A stretch of 64,000 nucleotides of DNA from DAIQRJ01 sp963708795 (lineage in GTDB: Bacteria > Actinomycetota > Actinomycetes > Propionibacteriales > DAIQRJ01). Of this stretch, positions 53,849 through 62,523 are shown piece after piece. Each line of letters opens with the position of its first letter. Position 1 is the first letter of the stretch. The stretch covers positions 372,001-436,000 of the forward strand of contig CAVPUH010000012.1 in NCBI GenBank assembly GCA_963708795.1, given 5' to 3'. The position numbers were made by a program, and so were the translations under genes. Below the pieces are notes generated by a model, which saw only the letters and a program-made list of their open reading frames with translations, was not told the DNA's origin and did not search any database.

Positions 53849-54031
53849 CTACTCGCCGATCTTCTCGTCGGCGATGGCCTGGCCCTTGTCGACGTGCTCG
53901 GCGTACTTGCCGCCGGTCTTGTCGTCGACGGCGTCACCCGCAGCGTCGATGCCCTTGTCCGAGTACTCCTCGACCTTGTCCGAGTGCTCGCCCATCAGGT
54001 CCTTGGCCTTGTCCTTCATCTTGTCGAACAT
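53849..54031 (-). CDS. Rv0909/MT0933-type antitoxin-like small protein
   Basis: 60 residues, highly charged and helical. DKMKDKAKDLMGEHSDKVEE and KTGGKYAEHVDKGQAIADEK match the MT0933-like antitoxin family, which is widespread in actinobacteria. ATG 54031 has TGAGGAG at good spacing. No adjacent toxin-like gene is visible, so an antitoxin function is doubtful here and a stress-protein-like role is possible. Confidence 0.8.
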   Translation of the reverse strand: MFDKMKDKAKDLMGEHSDKVEEYSDKGIDAAGDAVDDKTGGKYAEHVDKGQAIADEKIGE

Positions 54032-54170
54032 GCAGGCTCCTCAGGTGCTGATCGATGATGTGCTGATGATGGTCGTCGCGGCCCGGATCGGGTCGGTCCC
54101 GGCCAGCCTCGCCCCGTCCCCGCGGCCCGGTCAAGGCACGGGTCTTGGCGCGCCCGCCGGAATCCGCACC

Positions 54171-54176
54171 TAAGGT
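54171..54176 (+). promoter_or_regulatory. -10 hexamer TAAGGT, leaderless promoter
   Basis: TAAGGT is followed by 6 nt and the GTG at 54183, the first gene of the sugar-catabolic group. Confidence 0.45.
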
Positions 54177-54182
54177 CGGCCC

Positions 54183-54887
54183 GTGAGCACCCGCGAGATC
54201 GTGGTCGTCGGTGGGACGAGCGGGATCGGCGCCTCGATCGCCGGCCGGTTCGCCGCCGATGGGGCGCAGGTCGTCGCGGCCGGCCTCCGCGCCGCCGACG
54301 CGCCCGCCGGGCTGCTCGCTCGAGCCCGCGTGCGCGAGCTCGACGTCCGCCACCCCGATGCCCTGACCGACCTGTTCGCCGAGATCGGCGACGTCGACGT
54401 GCTCGTCAACGCCGCCGGGATCATCCGCCGGGGCGCCGAGTTCGACCCGGCCGTGTTCGCCGAGGTGCTCGACGTGAACCTCGGGGCCACGATGCGATCG
54501 TGCGTGGCCGCGCACGACGGTCTCGCCCGCAGAGGCGGCTGCATCGTCAACGTCGCATCGATGTTGACCTTCCTCGGCGGGCCGCTCGTCCCGGCCTACA
54601 GCGCGAGCAAGGGTGGGATCGCCGCATTGACGAGGTCGTTGGCCGTGGCCTGGGCACCCGATCGGATCCGCGTCAACGCCGTCGCACCGGGCTGGATCGC
54701 CACCGAGCTCACGAGTGCCCTGCGCGCCGACGACGAGCAGGCGGCTCGCATCCTGGGACGCACACCGATGGCCCGCTGGGGCGAACCGGGCGACGTGGCG
54801 GGTCCGGTCGCGTTCCTGGCCGGCCCGGACGCCGCGTTCGTGACCGGAGTCGTCCTGCCGGTCGACGGCGGCTACCTCGCCATGTGA
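54183..54887 (+). CDS. SDR-family oxidoreductase
   Basis: 234-residue classical short-chain dehydrogenase. VVVGGTSGIGASIAGRFA binds NAD(P), VLVNAAGIIRRG is the NNAG-type motif, and the catalytic Ser/Tyr/Lys are in NVASML and YSASKGGIAAL. The end GPDAAFVTGVVLPVDGGY is canonical. It leads a group with a cupin, a sugar phosphate isomerase-like protein and a Gfo/Idh dehydrogenase, so a sugar or polyol substrate is likely. Confidence 0.9.
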   Translation: MSTREIVVVGGTSGIGASIAGRFAADGAQVVAAGLRAADAPAGLLARARVRELDVRHPDALTDLFAEIGDVDVLVNAAGIIRRGAEFDPAVFAEVLDVNLGATMRSCVAAHDGLARRGGCIVNVASMLTFLGGPLVPAYSASKGGIAALTRSLAVAWAPDRIRVNAVAPGWIATELTSALRADDEQAARILGRTPMARWGEPGDVAGPVAFLAGPDAAFVTGVVLPVDGGYLAM

Positions 54888-54931
54888 ACGCACCGGCCGA
54901 CCATGTCCACGCCACCCTCGAAAGGAACCCC

Positions 54932-55454
54932 GTGACGACCTCCCCAGCACCGTCGACGCCACCGGCGCCGTTGATCGCCGTCTCGGCCGACTACCCGCCC
55001 GAGATCGCCGTCCCCGCAGTGCCCGACGACGATCGCGTCTGGGTGCCGCAGGCGCCGGACGTCTGGTTCCGTCCGCTGCTGCTCAACACCGTCACCGGCC
55101 AGTGGTGCAACCTGCTCAAGGTCACCCGAGCGGGCATCGTGTCGCGGCACCGGCACCCGGGCGCCGTGATGGGCTACGTGGTCGAGGGGAAGTGGCAGTA
55201 CGACGAGCACGACTGGGTGGCCGAGACCGGGTCCTTCGTGTACGAGCCACCGGGGGAGATCCACACCCTCCGCGTGCCGCGCGGAGTGCACCCAGATGAT
55301 CACGTTCTTCAACATCCTCGGCGCGATGATCTACGTCGACGACGACGGGCACCAGATCGGGTACGAGGACACCTTCACCAAGATCGACATGTGCCGGGCG
55401 CACTACGGCGCCAACGGCCTGGGTGCCGACTACGTCGACCAGTTCATCCGCTGA
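54932..55454 (+). CDS. Cupin-domain protein, frameshifted as sequenced
   Basis: About 173 residues after repair, resembling the 2,4'-dihydroxyacetophenone dioxygenase-like cupins. RAGIVSRHRHPGAVMGYVVE carries two metal-binding His, and SFVYEPPGEIHTLRV carries the Glu/His of the second cupin motif. Removing the C at about 55289 joins this to TQMITFFNILGAMIYVDDDG and a stop at 55454. GTG 54932 has AAAGGAA 6 nt upstream. It probably acts as an isomerase or dioxygenase in the catabolic group. Confidence 0.85.
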
Positions 55455-55628
55455 GCCGGCACGCTGAGTCCTCCGTCGGGCTGGCCGTGACAGGCCACCT
55501 TTGACGCCTGCCCGGGTCAGCCCGGTTCCGCGCGGTCGGAGCGCGGTCCTAGGCTCGGTCAGCGCGCCGATCGGCTGCCGCCGGTTCGCGTCGCTGCCCC
55601 GCCCCGACCTGAAAGTGGTGACGTTTCC

Positions 55629-56444
55629 GTGTCCGACCCCCAGCCGCTGGCCGTTCAGCTGTACTCCTTCCGCGAGGCCCTGGCCGCGGACCGACCCGGA
55701 ACGCTGGCGAAGACCGCCGCGCTCGGTTTCCGGGCCGTCGAGCCCTTCGGCATCGGCAGCCCCGACGTCGACGCGGCCACCCGGGTGGAGAACGCGAAGG
55801 CGTTCCGGCGCGACCTGGACGCGGCCGGCCTGAGCGTCTCGTCGACGCACGGGTTCGCGCCGCTCGGGCCGAACGCCGAGGCTGTCCTCGACGAGCTGGA
55901 CGCGTTGGGCACCGACATCCTCATCGCGCCGTCGCCGGGGTTGTTCCCCGGCCTCGCGGACACGAACTGGGAGTCCTCCGACGACGTCAAGCGCTTCGCC
56001 GAGGCCGTGAACACGGCCGCCGAGAACGCGGCCCGCCGCGGCAAGAAGTTCGGCTTCCACAACCACTGGTCCGAGCTCGCCGTGCAGCCCGACGGCACCA
56101 CCGGCCTCGAGCGCATGTACTCGTTCGCCGCTGACAACGTGATCGCCGAGGTCGATCTCTACTGGGTGAACGTGGGCGGCGCCAACCCGGCCGAGATCGT
56201 CAGCTCGATCGGCGACCGCGTCCACCTCGTGCACGCCAAGGACGGTGCCGGCACCCTCGAGCAGAAGGCGCCGATGGTGGCGGTCGGAACCGGAAGCGTC
56301 GACAACGACGCCGCCATCGCGGCAGGCGCCGGCATCGGCTGGCACATCATCGAGCTCGACGAGTGCGCGACCGACGTCTTCGAGGCGGCCCGTCAAGGTG
56401 CGCAGCATCTGATCGACGGCGGCTACTCGCGCTGGGAGCTGTGA
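55629..56444 (+). CDS. Sugar phosphate isomerase/epimerase (xylose isomerase-like TIM barrel)
   Basis: 271 residues of the AP endonuclease family 2 fold. LAVQLYSFREALAADRPGTL is the typical start. The metal site is suggested by FGFHNHWSE, AEVDLYWVNVGG and HLVHAKDGAG. TAGGCT lies at 55550 and the leader is about 70 nt. The Gfo/Idh gene follows within 2 nt. In inositol and related pathways these two families act together, but the substrate is not determined. Confidence 0.9.
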   Translation: MSDPQPLAVQLYSFREALAADRPGTLAKTAALGFRAVEPFGIGSPDVDAATRVENAKAFRRDLDAAGLSVSSTHGFAPLGPNAEAVLDELDALGTDILIAPSPGLFPGLADTNWESSDDVKRFAEAVNTAAENAARRGKKFGFHNHWSELAVQPDGTTGLERMYSFAADNVIAEVDLYWVNVGGANPAEIVSSIGDRVHLVHAKDGAGTLEQKAPMVAVGTGSVDNDAAIAAGAGIGWHIIELDECATDVFEAARQGAQHLIDGGYSRWEL

Positions 56445-56446
56445 GC

Positions 56447-57550
56447 ATGGCCGACGACTTCCGGCTCGCGCTCGTCGGCGTGGGCAACATCTCCACGATC
56501 TACATCAAGATGCTCGGCGAGATCCCCGGTGTGCACCTGGTCGGCGTCTCCGACGCGATCGAGGGGCGGGCCGAAGAGGTCGCCGGAGCGCACGACGGTC
56601 TGCGGGCCCTGACCGTCGACGAGGCCGTCGGTGGCGCCGACGACATCGACGCGATCATCAACCTGACGATTCCCTCCGCGCACGCGGAGGTCTCACTGGC
56701 CGCGATCGCCGGCGGCCGGCACGTCTACACCGAGAAGCCGCTGGCCACGAACACGGCTGACGGCGCGAAGGTGCTCGCGGCCGCCGCGGCCGCCGGGTTG
56801 CGCATCGGCTGTGCCCCGGACACGGTGCTCGGTGCCGGGATCCAGACCGCGCGCGACGTCATCGACAGCGGCCGGATCGGCCAGCCGGTCGCGGCCACGG
56901 CCTTCTTCACCGCTCGCGGCCCGGACAACTGGCACCCGAACCCGTACTTCTTCTATCAGCCAGGTGGCGGGCCGCTGTTCGACCTCGGGCCGTACTACAT
57001 CGCGAGCCTGGTCCAGCTGCTCGGCCCGATCAAGCGGGTGTCGGCGCTGGCCCGGCCGTCGTTCACGCAGCGGCCGATCACCTCCGGCCCGAACGAGGGC
57101 AATGTCATCGAGGTCGACGTCGACACCCACATCAGCGCGTCGATCGAACACGAGAGCGGCGTGTTGTCGACGCTGATCACGTCGTTCGACATCCAGCAGG
57201 CCAGGCTCCCGCGCATCGAGGTCTACGGCGCCGACGGCACCGTGTCGGTGCCCGACCCGAACACGTTCGCCGGCGACGTCGACGTGTTCGTCCCCGGCGG
57301 CGAGTGGACGAACGTCGCCTACTCGGCCGGGATCACCGAGGCACAGCGCGGGATCGGGGTGGCGGAGATGGGCCGGGCGATCCGGCACGGCGAGCCGCAC
57401 CGGGCCAGCGGGGAGATCGGCTTCCACGCCCTCGAGGTGATGGAGTCGATCCTGGAGTCCGCCCACAGCGGCACGGCCGTCGACATCGCCAGCACGGCGG
57501 AGCGGCCGGCGATCATGCCGCTCGCGGACTTCTCCTACTTCGCCAGCTGA
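56447..57550 (+). CDS. Gfo/Idh/MocA family oxidoreductase
   Basis: 367-residue NAD(P)-dependent sugar dehydrogenase. LALVGVGNISTIYIKMLGEI is the nucleotide-binding fold, GGRHVYTEKPLATNTADG has the conserved EKP, and FDLGPYYIASLVQLLGPI carries the active-site His region in altered form (Tyr-Tyr where many members have His). It directly follows the isomerase gene. GTG 56441 is a possible coupled start; ATG 56447 has better spacing from GGGAG. Confidence 0.92.
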   Translation: MADDFRLALVGVGNISTIYIKMLGEIPGVHLVGVSDAIEGRAEEVAGAHDGLRALTVDEAVGGADDIDAIINLTIPSAHAEVSLAAIAGGRHVYTEKPLATNTADGAKVLAAAAAAGLRIGCAPDTVLGAGIQTARDVIDSGRIGQPVAATAFFTARGPDNWHPNPYFFYQPGGGPLFDLGPYYIASLVQLLGPIKRVSALARPSFTQRPITSGPNEGNVIEVDVDTHISASIEHESGVLSTLITSFDIQQARLPRIEVYGADGTVSVPDPNTFAGDVDVFVPGGEWTNVAYSAGITEAQRGIGVAEMGRAIRHGEPHRASGEIGFHALEVMESILESAHSGTAVDIASTAERPAIMPLADFSYFAS

Positions 57551-57602
57551 CACAGCCGGCACCCAGTCGGTAGCCCAGCCGCGACCCGCTCACCGGCGGT
57601 GC

Positions 57603-57608
57603 CACAAT
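57603..57608 (+). promoter_or_regulatory. -10-like CACAAT, leaderless promoter
   Basis: CACAAT followed by 7 nt and GTG 57616, the same arrangement as at 44649 and 47930. Confidence 0.45.
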
Positions 57609-57615
57609 CACGCCG

Positions 57616-58065
57616 GTGAGCGGGACACGGCTGGGCCGAGCAGGCGTGGTCGTGCGTGCCGTGGTCAGCGTCGTCGTGCTCGGCGCCCTGATCCATGGGT
57701 CGATCGGCGGTTCCGACGACTGGTGGCCCTTCGGGCCGATGTCGCAGTACGCGATGACGGTTCCCGACCACGACCGTCTCGTGACGACGTATCTGATGGC
57801 CGAGACGACCGACGGCCGGTACGTCGAGGTCCCGCTCGGCGCCGGCGGCTGCGGCATCGGCCGTGCCGAGATCGAGGGCCGGGTCGGCCCCATCGTCGCC
57901 GATCCGCAACGCCTGCAGTCGATCGCCGACGGCTGCGCCCGGATGCATCCCCGAGATCCGCGCTACGTGCGGATCGACCTCGTCCAGGACACCGCGGTCC
58001 TCACCGACGGGGTGGCCGGGCCGGCCACCACCGACGTCCTCGCCAGCTGGACGGTCACGCCGTGA
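57616..58065 (+). CDS. Unrecognised membrane-anchored protein paired with an HTTM-like gene
   Basis: 149 residues. One N-terminal hydrophobic segment (about 12-30) may be a signal anchor. WWPFGPMSQYAM lies just after it, and two cysteines (GGCGIG and DGCARMHP) may pair. The rest looks extracytoplasmic. The stop overlaps the next gene's GTG by 4 nt, so the two are probably partners. I do not recognise a family. Confidence 0.65.
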   Translation: MSGTRLGRAGVVVRAVVSVVVLGALIHGSIGGSDDWWPFGPMSQYAMTVPDHDRLVTTYLMAETTDGRYVEVPLGAGGCGIGRAEIEGRVGPIVADPQRLQSIADGCARMHPRDPRYVRIDLVQDTAVLTDGVAGPATTDVLASWTVTP

Positions 58066-58980
58066 CCTCATCGTCGATGGTGGACGTGGTGCGGCGCTGG
58101 TGGCTGCCGGTGGTGCCGCTGGCCCGGGTCGCCTGGCTGCGGACCTTCCTGTACCTGTTCGTCATTCTCGACATCCACCTGTTCGTCAACGACGTACTGC
58201 CGAAGGGACACACGCCTGAGCTCTACCGGGGCTTGATGATCGGGCGGATCCTGCACCTGCCGGCCGCCGTCGGTGCCGCTGACGTGGACGTTGTGGGCCG
58301 TGATCGTCGGCGGGTCGCTCGTGCTCGCCGCCGGGCGGTGCCCACGGGCGCTCGGATACCTCGTCGCCGCTGCGTTCACCTGGTGGGTGGTGATCGGCAT
58401 GAGTTTCGGCAAGGTCGACCACGACCACCTCGCGCTGGTGATCGCCGTCTGGGTGATGCCGTCGGCCGGCCGGGCACGATGGACGGACACGAGGTCACAC
58501 GAGCGCGCCGGCTGGGTGATCCGGTGGGTTCAGATCGGCGTCGTGGCGACGTATTGGCTGTCCTGGTTGACGAAGACGGTGAACGCCGGCTGGACGCTCG
58601 GTTGGCCGCAGGGGCATGTGCTCGCCTGGGCGGTGATCCGCCGGGCCAACCCGGTGAACGCCCAACTGCTCGCGCACCCGTGGCTGCTCGAGCCGATGCA
58701 GTGGATCGTCTACTGCGCCGAGTTCCTCAGCCCGGTGGTGCTGTTCATCCGTGGCCGCGCGCTGCTGGTCGCCGTGGTGTTCTGGATGGGCTTCCACGTG
58801 ATGACGTTCGTCCTGCTGGGGATCCACTTCCTGCCCACCGTGGTGTGCTGGCTGGCCTTCGCCCCGCTCGAGCGGCTGACGCCCTGGCTGCGTGGGCGAT
58901 TCGCCCGCGGCGACGGCGTCAGCCGGTCGAGCGCGGCGCTCGGCGACGAGGGAAAACCCGTGGAGGTCGCGGCCGGTTGA
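58062..58980 (+). CDS. HTTM-like multi-pass membrane protein, frameshifted as sequenced
   Basis: About 305 residues with about seven hydrophobic segments, of the horizontally transferred transmembrane (HTTM)/DoxX-like kind. The first part has RTFLYLFVILDIHLFVND. After a break at about 58272, repaired by dropping one G, come LTWTLWAVIVGGS, YWLSWLTKTVNAGWTLG and VVFWMGFHVMTFVLLGIHF. The His and Trp in membrane segments recall vitamin-K carboxylase-related HTTM proteins. GTG 58062 overlaps the upstream stop. Confidence 0.75.
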
Positions 58981-59025
58981 TCCGTACCGTGACGCGCATG
59001 GTCATGTACACGGTGATGGTGCGTC

Positions 59026-59594
59026 GTGCCCGCGTCTGGGCCGGTGCGCTGGGGATGGCATGCGCTTGACGATCGCTGGGCCCGCCGGGTCGTCGACGCG
59101 GCTGCCATCCGTCCAGGCGAACTCGTCCTCGACATCGGTGCGGGCACCGGTGCGCTGACCCGGCCGCTCGTCGACGCCGGCGCGCGAGTGATCGCGGTCG
59201 AGCTGCATCAGGGCCGGGCCGACACGCTCCGGCAGCGATTCGCGGGAGTGCGCGGCGCGGCCGGCTCGGTGACGGTGGTCCGTGCCGACGCGACCGATCT
59301 GCGGCTGCCGACCAGGCCGTTCCGGGTCGTCGCCAACCCGCCGTACGCCGCCGTGTCTGCCCTGGTCCGCCGACTGCTCGGCCACGGGTCGCGGCTCGAG
59401 TCGGCGGACCTGGTCGTGCCGGCCTGGTTCGCGGCCAAGGCGTGTCGGGGCGAGCTCGCCGGCACACGACGCTGGGCCGCCTCGTTCGACGTCGGGCGTG
59501 GGCGAGGGTGCCGCCGTCCGCGTTCAGTCCGGCGCCGCGGGTCGGCTCGACGGTGCTGCTGATCCGCCGGGCCACACCGGGTCGTCGGAGATGA
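59026..59594 (+). CDS. Erm-like rRNA adenine N6-methyltransferase, frameshifted as sequenced
   Basis: About 189 residues. RPGELVLDIGAGTGALTRPL binds SAM, VIAVELHQGRA holds the acidic ribose ligand, and FRVVANPPYAAVSAL is the NxPPY catalytic motif of the KsgA/Erm/Dim1 family. At about 59490-59500 the frame shifts by one lost or two gained bases; the third frame gives RVPPSAFSPAPRVGSTVLLI and a stop at 59594. The compact size suits actinobacterial Erm-type enzymes rather than KsgA (about 270-290 residues). Macrolide-type resistance is possible but not shown. The 3' end overlaps the AraC gene. Confidence 0.8.
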
Positions 59595-60474
59595 CCTGGG
59601 CGGCGATCGGGAGCAGCCCGGCCGCCGCCAGCGGGTCGGTCGGCTCACCGCGCGCGGCCGACCGGAACGTCCGTGGGGGCTCGCCGTACACGCGACGGAA
59701 GCGCCGGGAGAAGTGGAACGCGTCCACGAAGCCGCAGTCGGCGGCGACCTGCGCGACGGTGAGGTTGCTGCGGCGCAGGAGAACCGCGGCCCGTCCGAGC
59801 CGCAACAGTTCCACCACCTCCGCAGGGCCGGCGCCGAACTCGGCTCGGCAGATGCGGGAGAGGTGGCCGGCGCTGAGACCGACGCCGCGGGCGGCCTCGG
59901 CGACGCCCACCGGCCCCACCCCTTCGTCGTGCCACCGGGCCGCCAGCCACCCGGCGAACTGCTGGACGTGCCGGCTCGCGCCGGTCCCGGCCGAGGGCAG
60001 CGGGCCGTTCACGAAGAGGACCAGGAGGAACTCGACGGTGGCGCGGACCGCCGCCGCCGCGGCCGGATCCCGCGACCCGGGCAGCCAGGCCAGGTAGCGG
60101 CACAGTGCGGCCATCGGGTCGTCGGTGCCGAGCGGTCGGGTGAGCGGCCAGCGGAAGCGCCCATCGATGTCGGATTCGCTCACCGCGAAGTGCACGTAGG
60201 CGTGCTGGGACGCCCCGTCGGTCCGCCAGTCGGTACTCGTCGGTCATCCCAGGTTGGGACAAGAGCAGCGTGCCGGGGGTGAGCTCCAGGATGCGGCGAC
60301 CGATGCCCGGTGTGTCGATCGTGCAGGTCGCCGACCCGGTGGAGCACCCAGACGAACTCGAAGTCGTGGAGGACGGCGCGGCCCGAACGTAGCCGCAGGC
60401 GGGAAGTCGACCACGGTCGGACCACGTTCGATGAGTCCGGCGCGAAGGCGAGCTGGAGCGACCGTCAATGTCAT
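59524..60474 (-). CDS. AraC-family regulator with cupin sensor, three frameshifts as sequenced
   Basis: About 315 residues when three single extra bases are removed (about 60399, 60341, 60229); the length fits exactly. The N-terminal cupin reads RSGRAVLHDFEFVWVL, then GSATCTIDTPGIGRRILE and LLLSQPGMTDEYR. The C-terminal double helix-turn-helix has GVGLSAGHLSRICRAEFG, then LTVAQVAADCGFVDAFHFSR and FRRVYGEPPRTFR. It starts at ATG 60474, divergent from the dioxygenase gene with a 65-bp shared control region, and probably regulates it. The inducer is likely a sugar or polyol. Confidence 0.88.
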
Positions 60475-60539
60475 GATCAGCCAGGTTAGCCGCTGGTGTG
60501 GGCATGGCCTGAGCGCTTCCGACCGGCGAGGATGGACCC

Positions 60540-61452
60540 ATGACGATCACCGAGTCGCGCTCGCCTGCCACCCGGCCCCGCGTGTTCCTGCACGACCAGG
60601 TCGACGACGCCTTCGTCGAGCAGTACCGCCGGGACGGGTTCGCCGTTCTCGCCGGCGCACTGTCGCCGGCCGACCTCGACGCCATCCGCGCGGAGACGGT
60701 GCGACTCGTGCGTGGCGACCTCGGGTCGCTGACCGGCGCAGTACCGATCGTCAGCGAGGCCGACACCGACGAGGAGGCGATGCGCAAGTACCTGTGCATC
60801 CACTTCCCCCACAAGCTCTCGCCGGTGTTCGAGCGGTACATGCACCAGCCGGCGATCGTCGACGCGCTGACGAAGGTGATCGGCCCGAACGTCAAGGCCA
60901 TGCAGTCGATGCTCTTCATCAAGGCCGAGGGCAAGCCCGGGCAGGCCTGGCACCAGGACGAGTTCTACATCCCGAGCCGCGACCGTTCGATCACGCGCGG
61001 CCTGGATCGCGGTCGACGACGCCAACGTCGACAACGGCTGCCTCTGGGTCATCCCCGGCTCGCAGGCTCCCGGGATCATCTACCCCGACCGCGAGCACGA
61101 CGACGAGCGCTTCGACTGCTCCGTCGAGCTGTACGACTTCCCGTACACCGACGCCGACGCGGTGCCCGTCGAGGTACCGGCCGGTGCCGCCGTGATCTTC
61201 AACGGCTACCTGCTGCACCGGTCGCTGCCGAACAACGGGGTGAAGGGCTTCCGGCGCTCCTACGTCAACCACTACATGAGCGCCGAGTCGCTGCTGCCCT
61301 GGCGCAACCCCCGCGAGGGCGAGCACATGGCGAAGACCGACGACCGCGACATCACGATGGTCGCCGGCCGGGATCCCTATGCCTACAAGGGCATCGAGAA
61401 CCGGCACGCGGCGTACGTGCGACCCGACCGGGAGGGCGGCTGCGACCGCTGA
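60540..61452 (+). CDS. Phytanoyl-CoA dioxygenase family protein, frameshifted as sequenced
   Basis: Fe(II)/2-oxoglutarate oxygenase, about 303 residues after repair. QYRRDGFAVLAGALSPADLD is the usual start. QAWHQDEFYIPSRDRS has the iron-binding HxD. After a break at about 60999, repaired by dropping one G, come AWIAVDDANVDNGCLWVIPG and NGYLLHRSLPNNG with the third iron ligand His. In sugar-catabolic operons this family hydroxylates small molecules; the substrate here is unknown. It is divergent from the AraC regulator. Confidence 0.9.
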
Positions 61453-61497
61453 GCGAAAGGGTCGGTGTACACCACCGCCCGGCTGCTCCGCAGCGTC

Positions 61498-62523
61498 CTA
61501 CAGCGCGACGACCCGGCCGCTGCTCGCGGACTCGATCATCGCCTCGGTGATCGCGAGGCTGCCGATGTTGCCTGCCCCCGCGGTCTCCGGTGCACGCTTC
61601 TCCTCGAGCGACAGCGCGAACTCGTGCAGGCTGCCGGCGCGGTCGAGGTGGGGGAGCACTGGGAGCTTGACGTCCTCGACCGTCCCGTCGCCCCGGCGGA
61701 TGTGCACCGCGTCGGTGGCGGCCGGGTCCTCGAGGTCGCCCTCCCGGCTGGTCCACGTGACCTCGGCGTCGTCGAAGGACATGCGCCAGTCGCCCGTCCA
61801 GGTCGTCGACGGGGCGGGGCTGATCCAGCTGCCCCGATAGCTCACGGTGAGACCGCCGAAGTCGAGCACGCCGGCACCCGCGGACGGGCCGGCGTACGGG
61901 TACCCGTCCGGCTGCCAGGTCCGACAGAACACCGAGGTGGCGTCCAGCCCGGTGACCGCCCGCATGAGGTCGAAGTGGTGGATCGACATGTCCGAGAGCA
62001 GGGGCTCGGCCAGCGGCGGTGGGCTGGTCCGGACCGGTCCCATCCGGACCGACTTCCGGAAGTCGACGTCGATCGAGAGCAGTCGGCCCAGGTCCCCGGC
62101 CTGCACCAGCTCCTGGACCGCACGAACCGCGGGGAAGAACCGGTAGTTCTGGCTCACCGCCACGGTCAGTCCCCGCTCGTCCGCGAGGTCGACGAGCGCC
62201 TGAGCCTCCGGGATCGACGCGGCGAACGGCTTCTCGACCAGCACGTGCCGGCCGGCCGAGAGCGCTGCGGTGACGACGGGAGCGTGGCCCGGCAGATTGG
62301 TCGTCACGAGGACGGCGTCCGGGTCGGTGGCCGCGAGCGCCTCGTCGAGGGAGTCGAAGCAGATGTCCGCGGACCCGGTTCCGGCCTCGACCAGGGCGGC
62401 CAACGCGGGCGTCGACAGGTCCACGTAACCGACGGCTTCCACCTCCGGTACCGACGGCACCACGTCGGTGGCCCAGCTGAGGCCGAACCCTCCGATCCCG
62501 ACCTGCACGATCCTCACGGTCAT
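61498..62523 (-). CDS. Gfo/Idh/MocA family oxidoreductase
   Basis: 341-residue NAD(P)-dependent dehydrogenase. RIVQVGIGGFGLSWATDVVP binds the cofactor, GRHVLVEKPFAASIPEAQ has the EKP motif, and DMSIHHFDLMRAVTG contains the conserved His near the active site. It overlaps a DoxX-like gene by 4 nt (ATGA). It converges on the dioxygenase gene, with a small GGTGTACACC palindrome in the 45-bp gap. It is distinct in sequence from the Gfo/Idh gene at 56447. Confidence 0.92.
   Translation of the reverse strand: MTVRIVQVGIGGFGLSWATDVVPSVPEVEAVGYVDLSTPALAALVEAGTGSADICFDSLDEALAATDPDAVLVTTNLPGHAPVVTAALSAGRHVLVEKPFAASIPEAQALVDLADERGLTVAVSQNYRFFPAVRAVQELVQAGDLGRLLSIDVDFRKSVRMGPVRTSPPPLAEPLLSDMSIHHFDLMRAVTGLDATSVFCRTWQPDGYPYAGPSAGAGVLDFGGLTVSYRGSWISPAPSTTWTGDWRMSFDDAEVTWTSREGDLEDPAATDAVHIRRGDGTVEDVKLPVLPHLDRAGSLHEFALSLEEKRAPETAGAGNIGSLAITEAMIESASSGRVVAL

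Noticed and set aside
53849..54031. A toxin-antitoxin pair around the Rv0909-like gene
   Set aside because: Neither neighbour looks like a toxin; the nearest genes are a carboxylase subunit and an SDR.
23362..60999. Programmed +1 frameshifting in many genes
   Set aside because: The direction is uniform, but the sites share no slippery codon, stop codon or downstream structure, and the genes are unrelated housekeeping and accessory genes.
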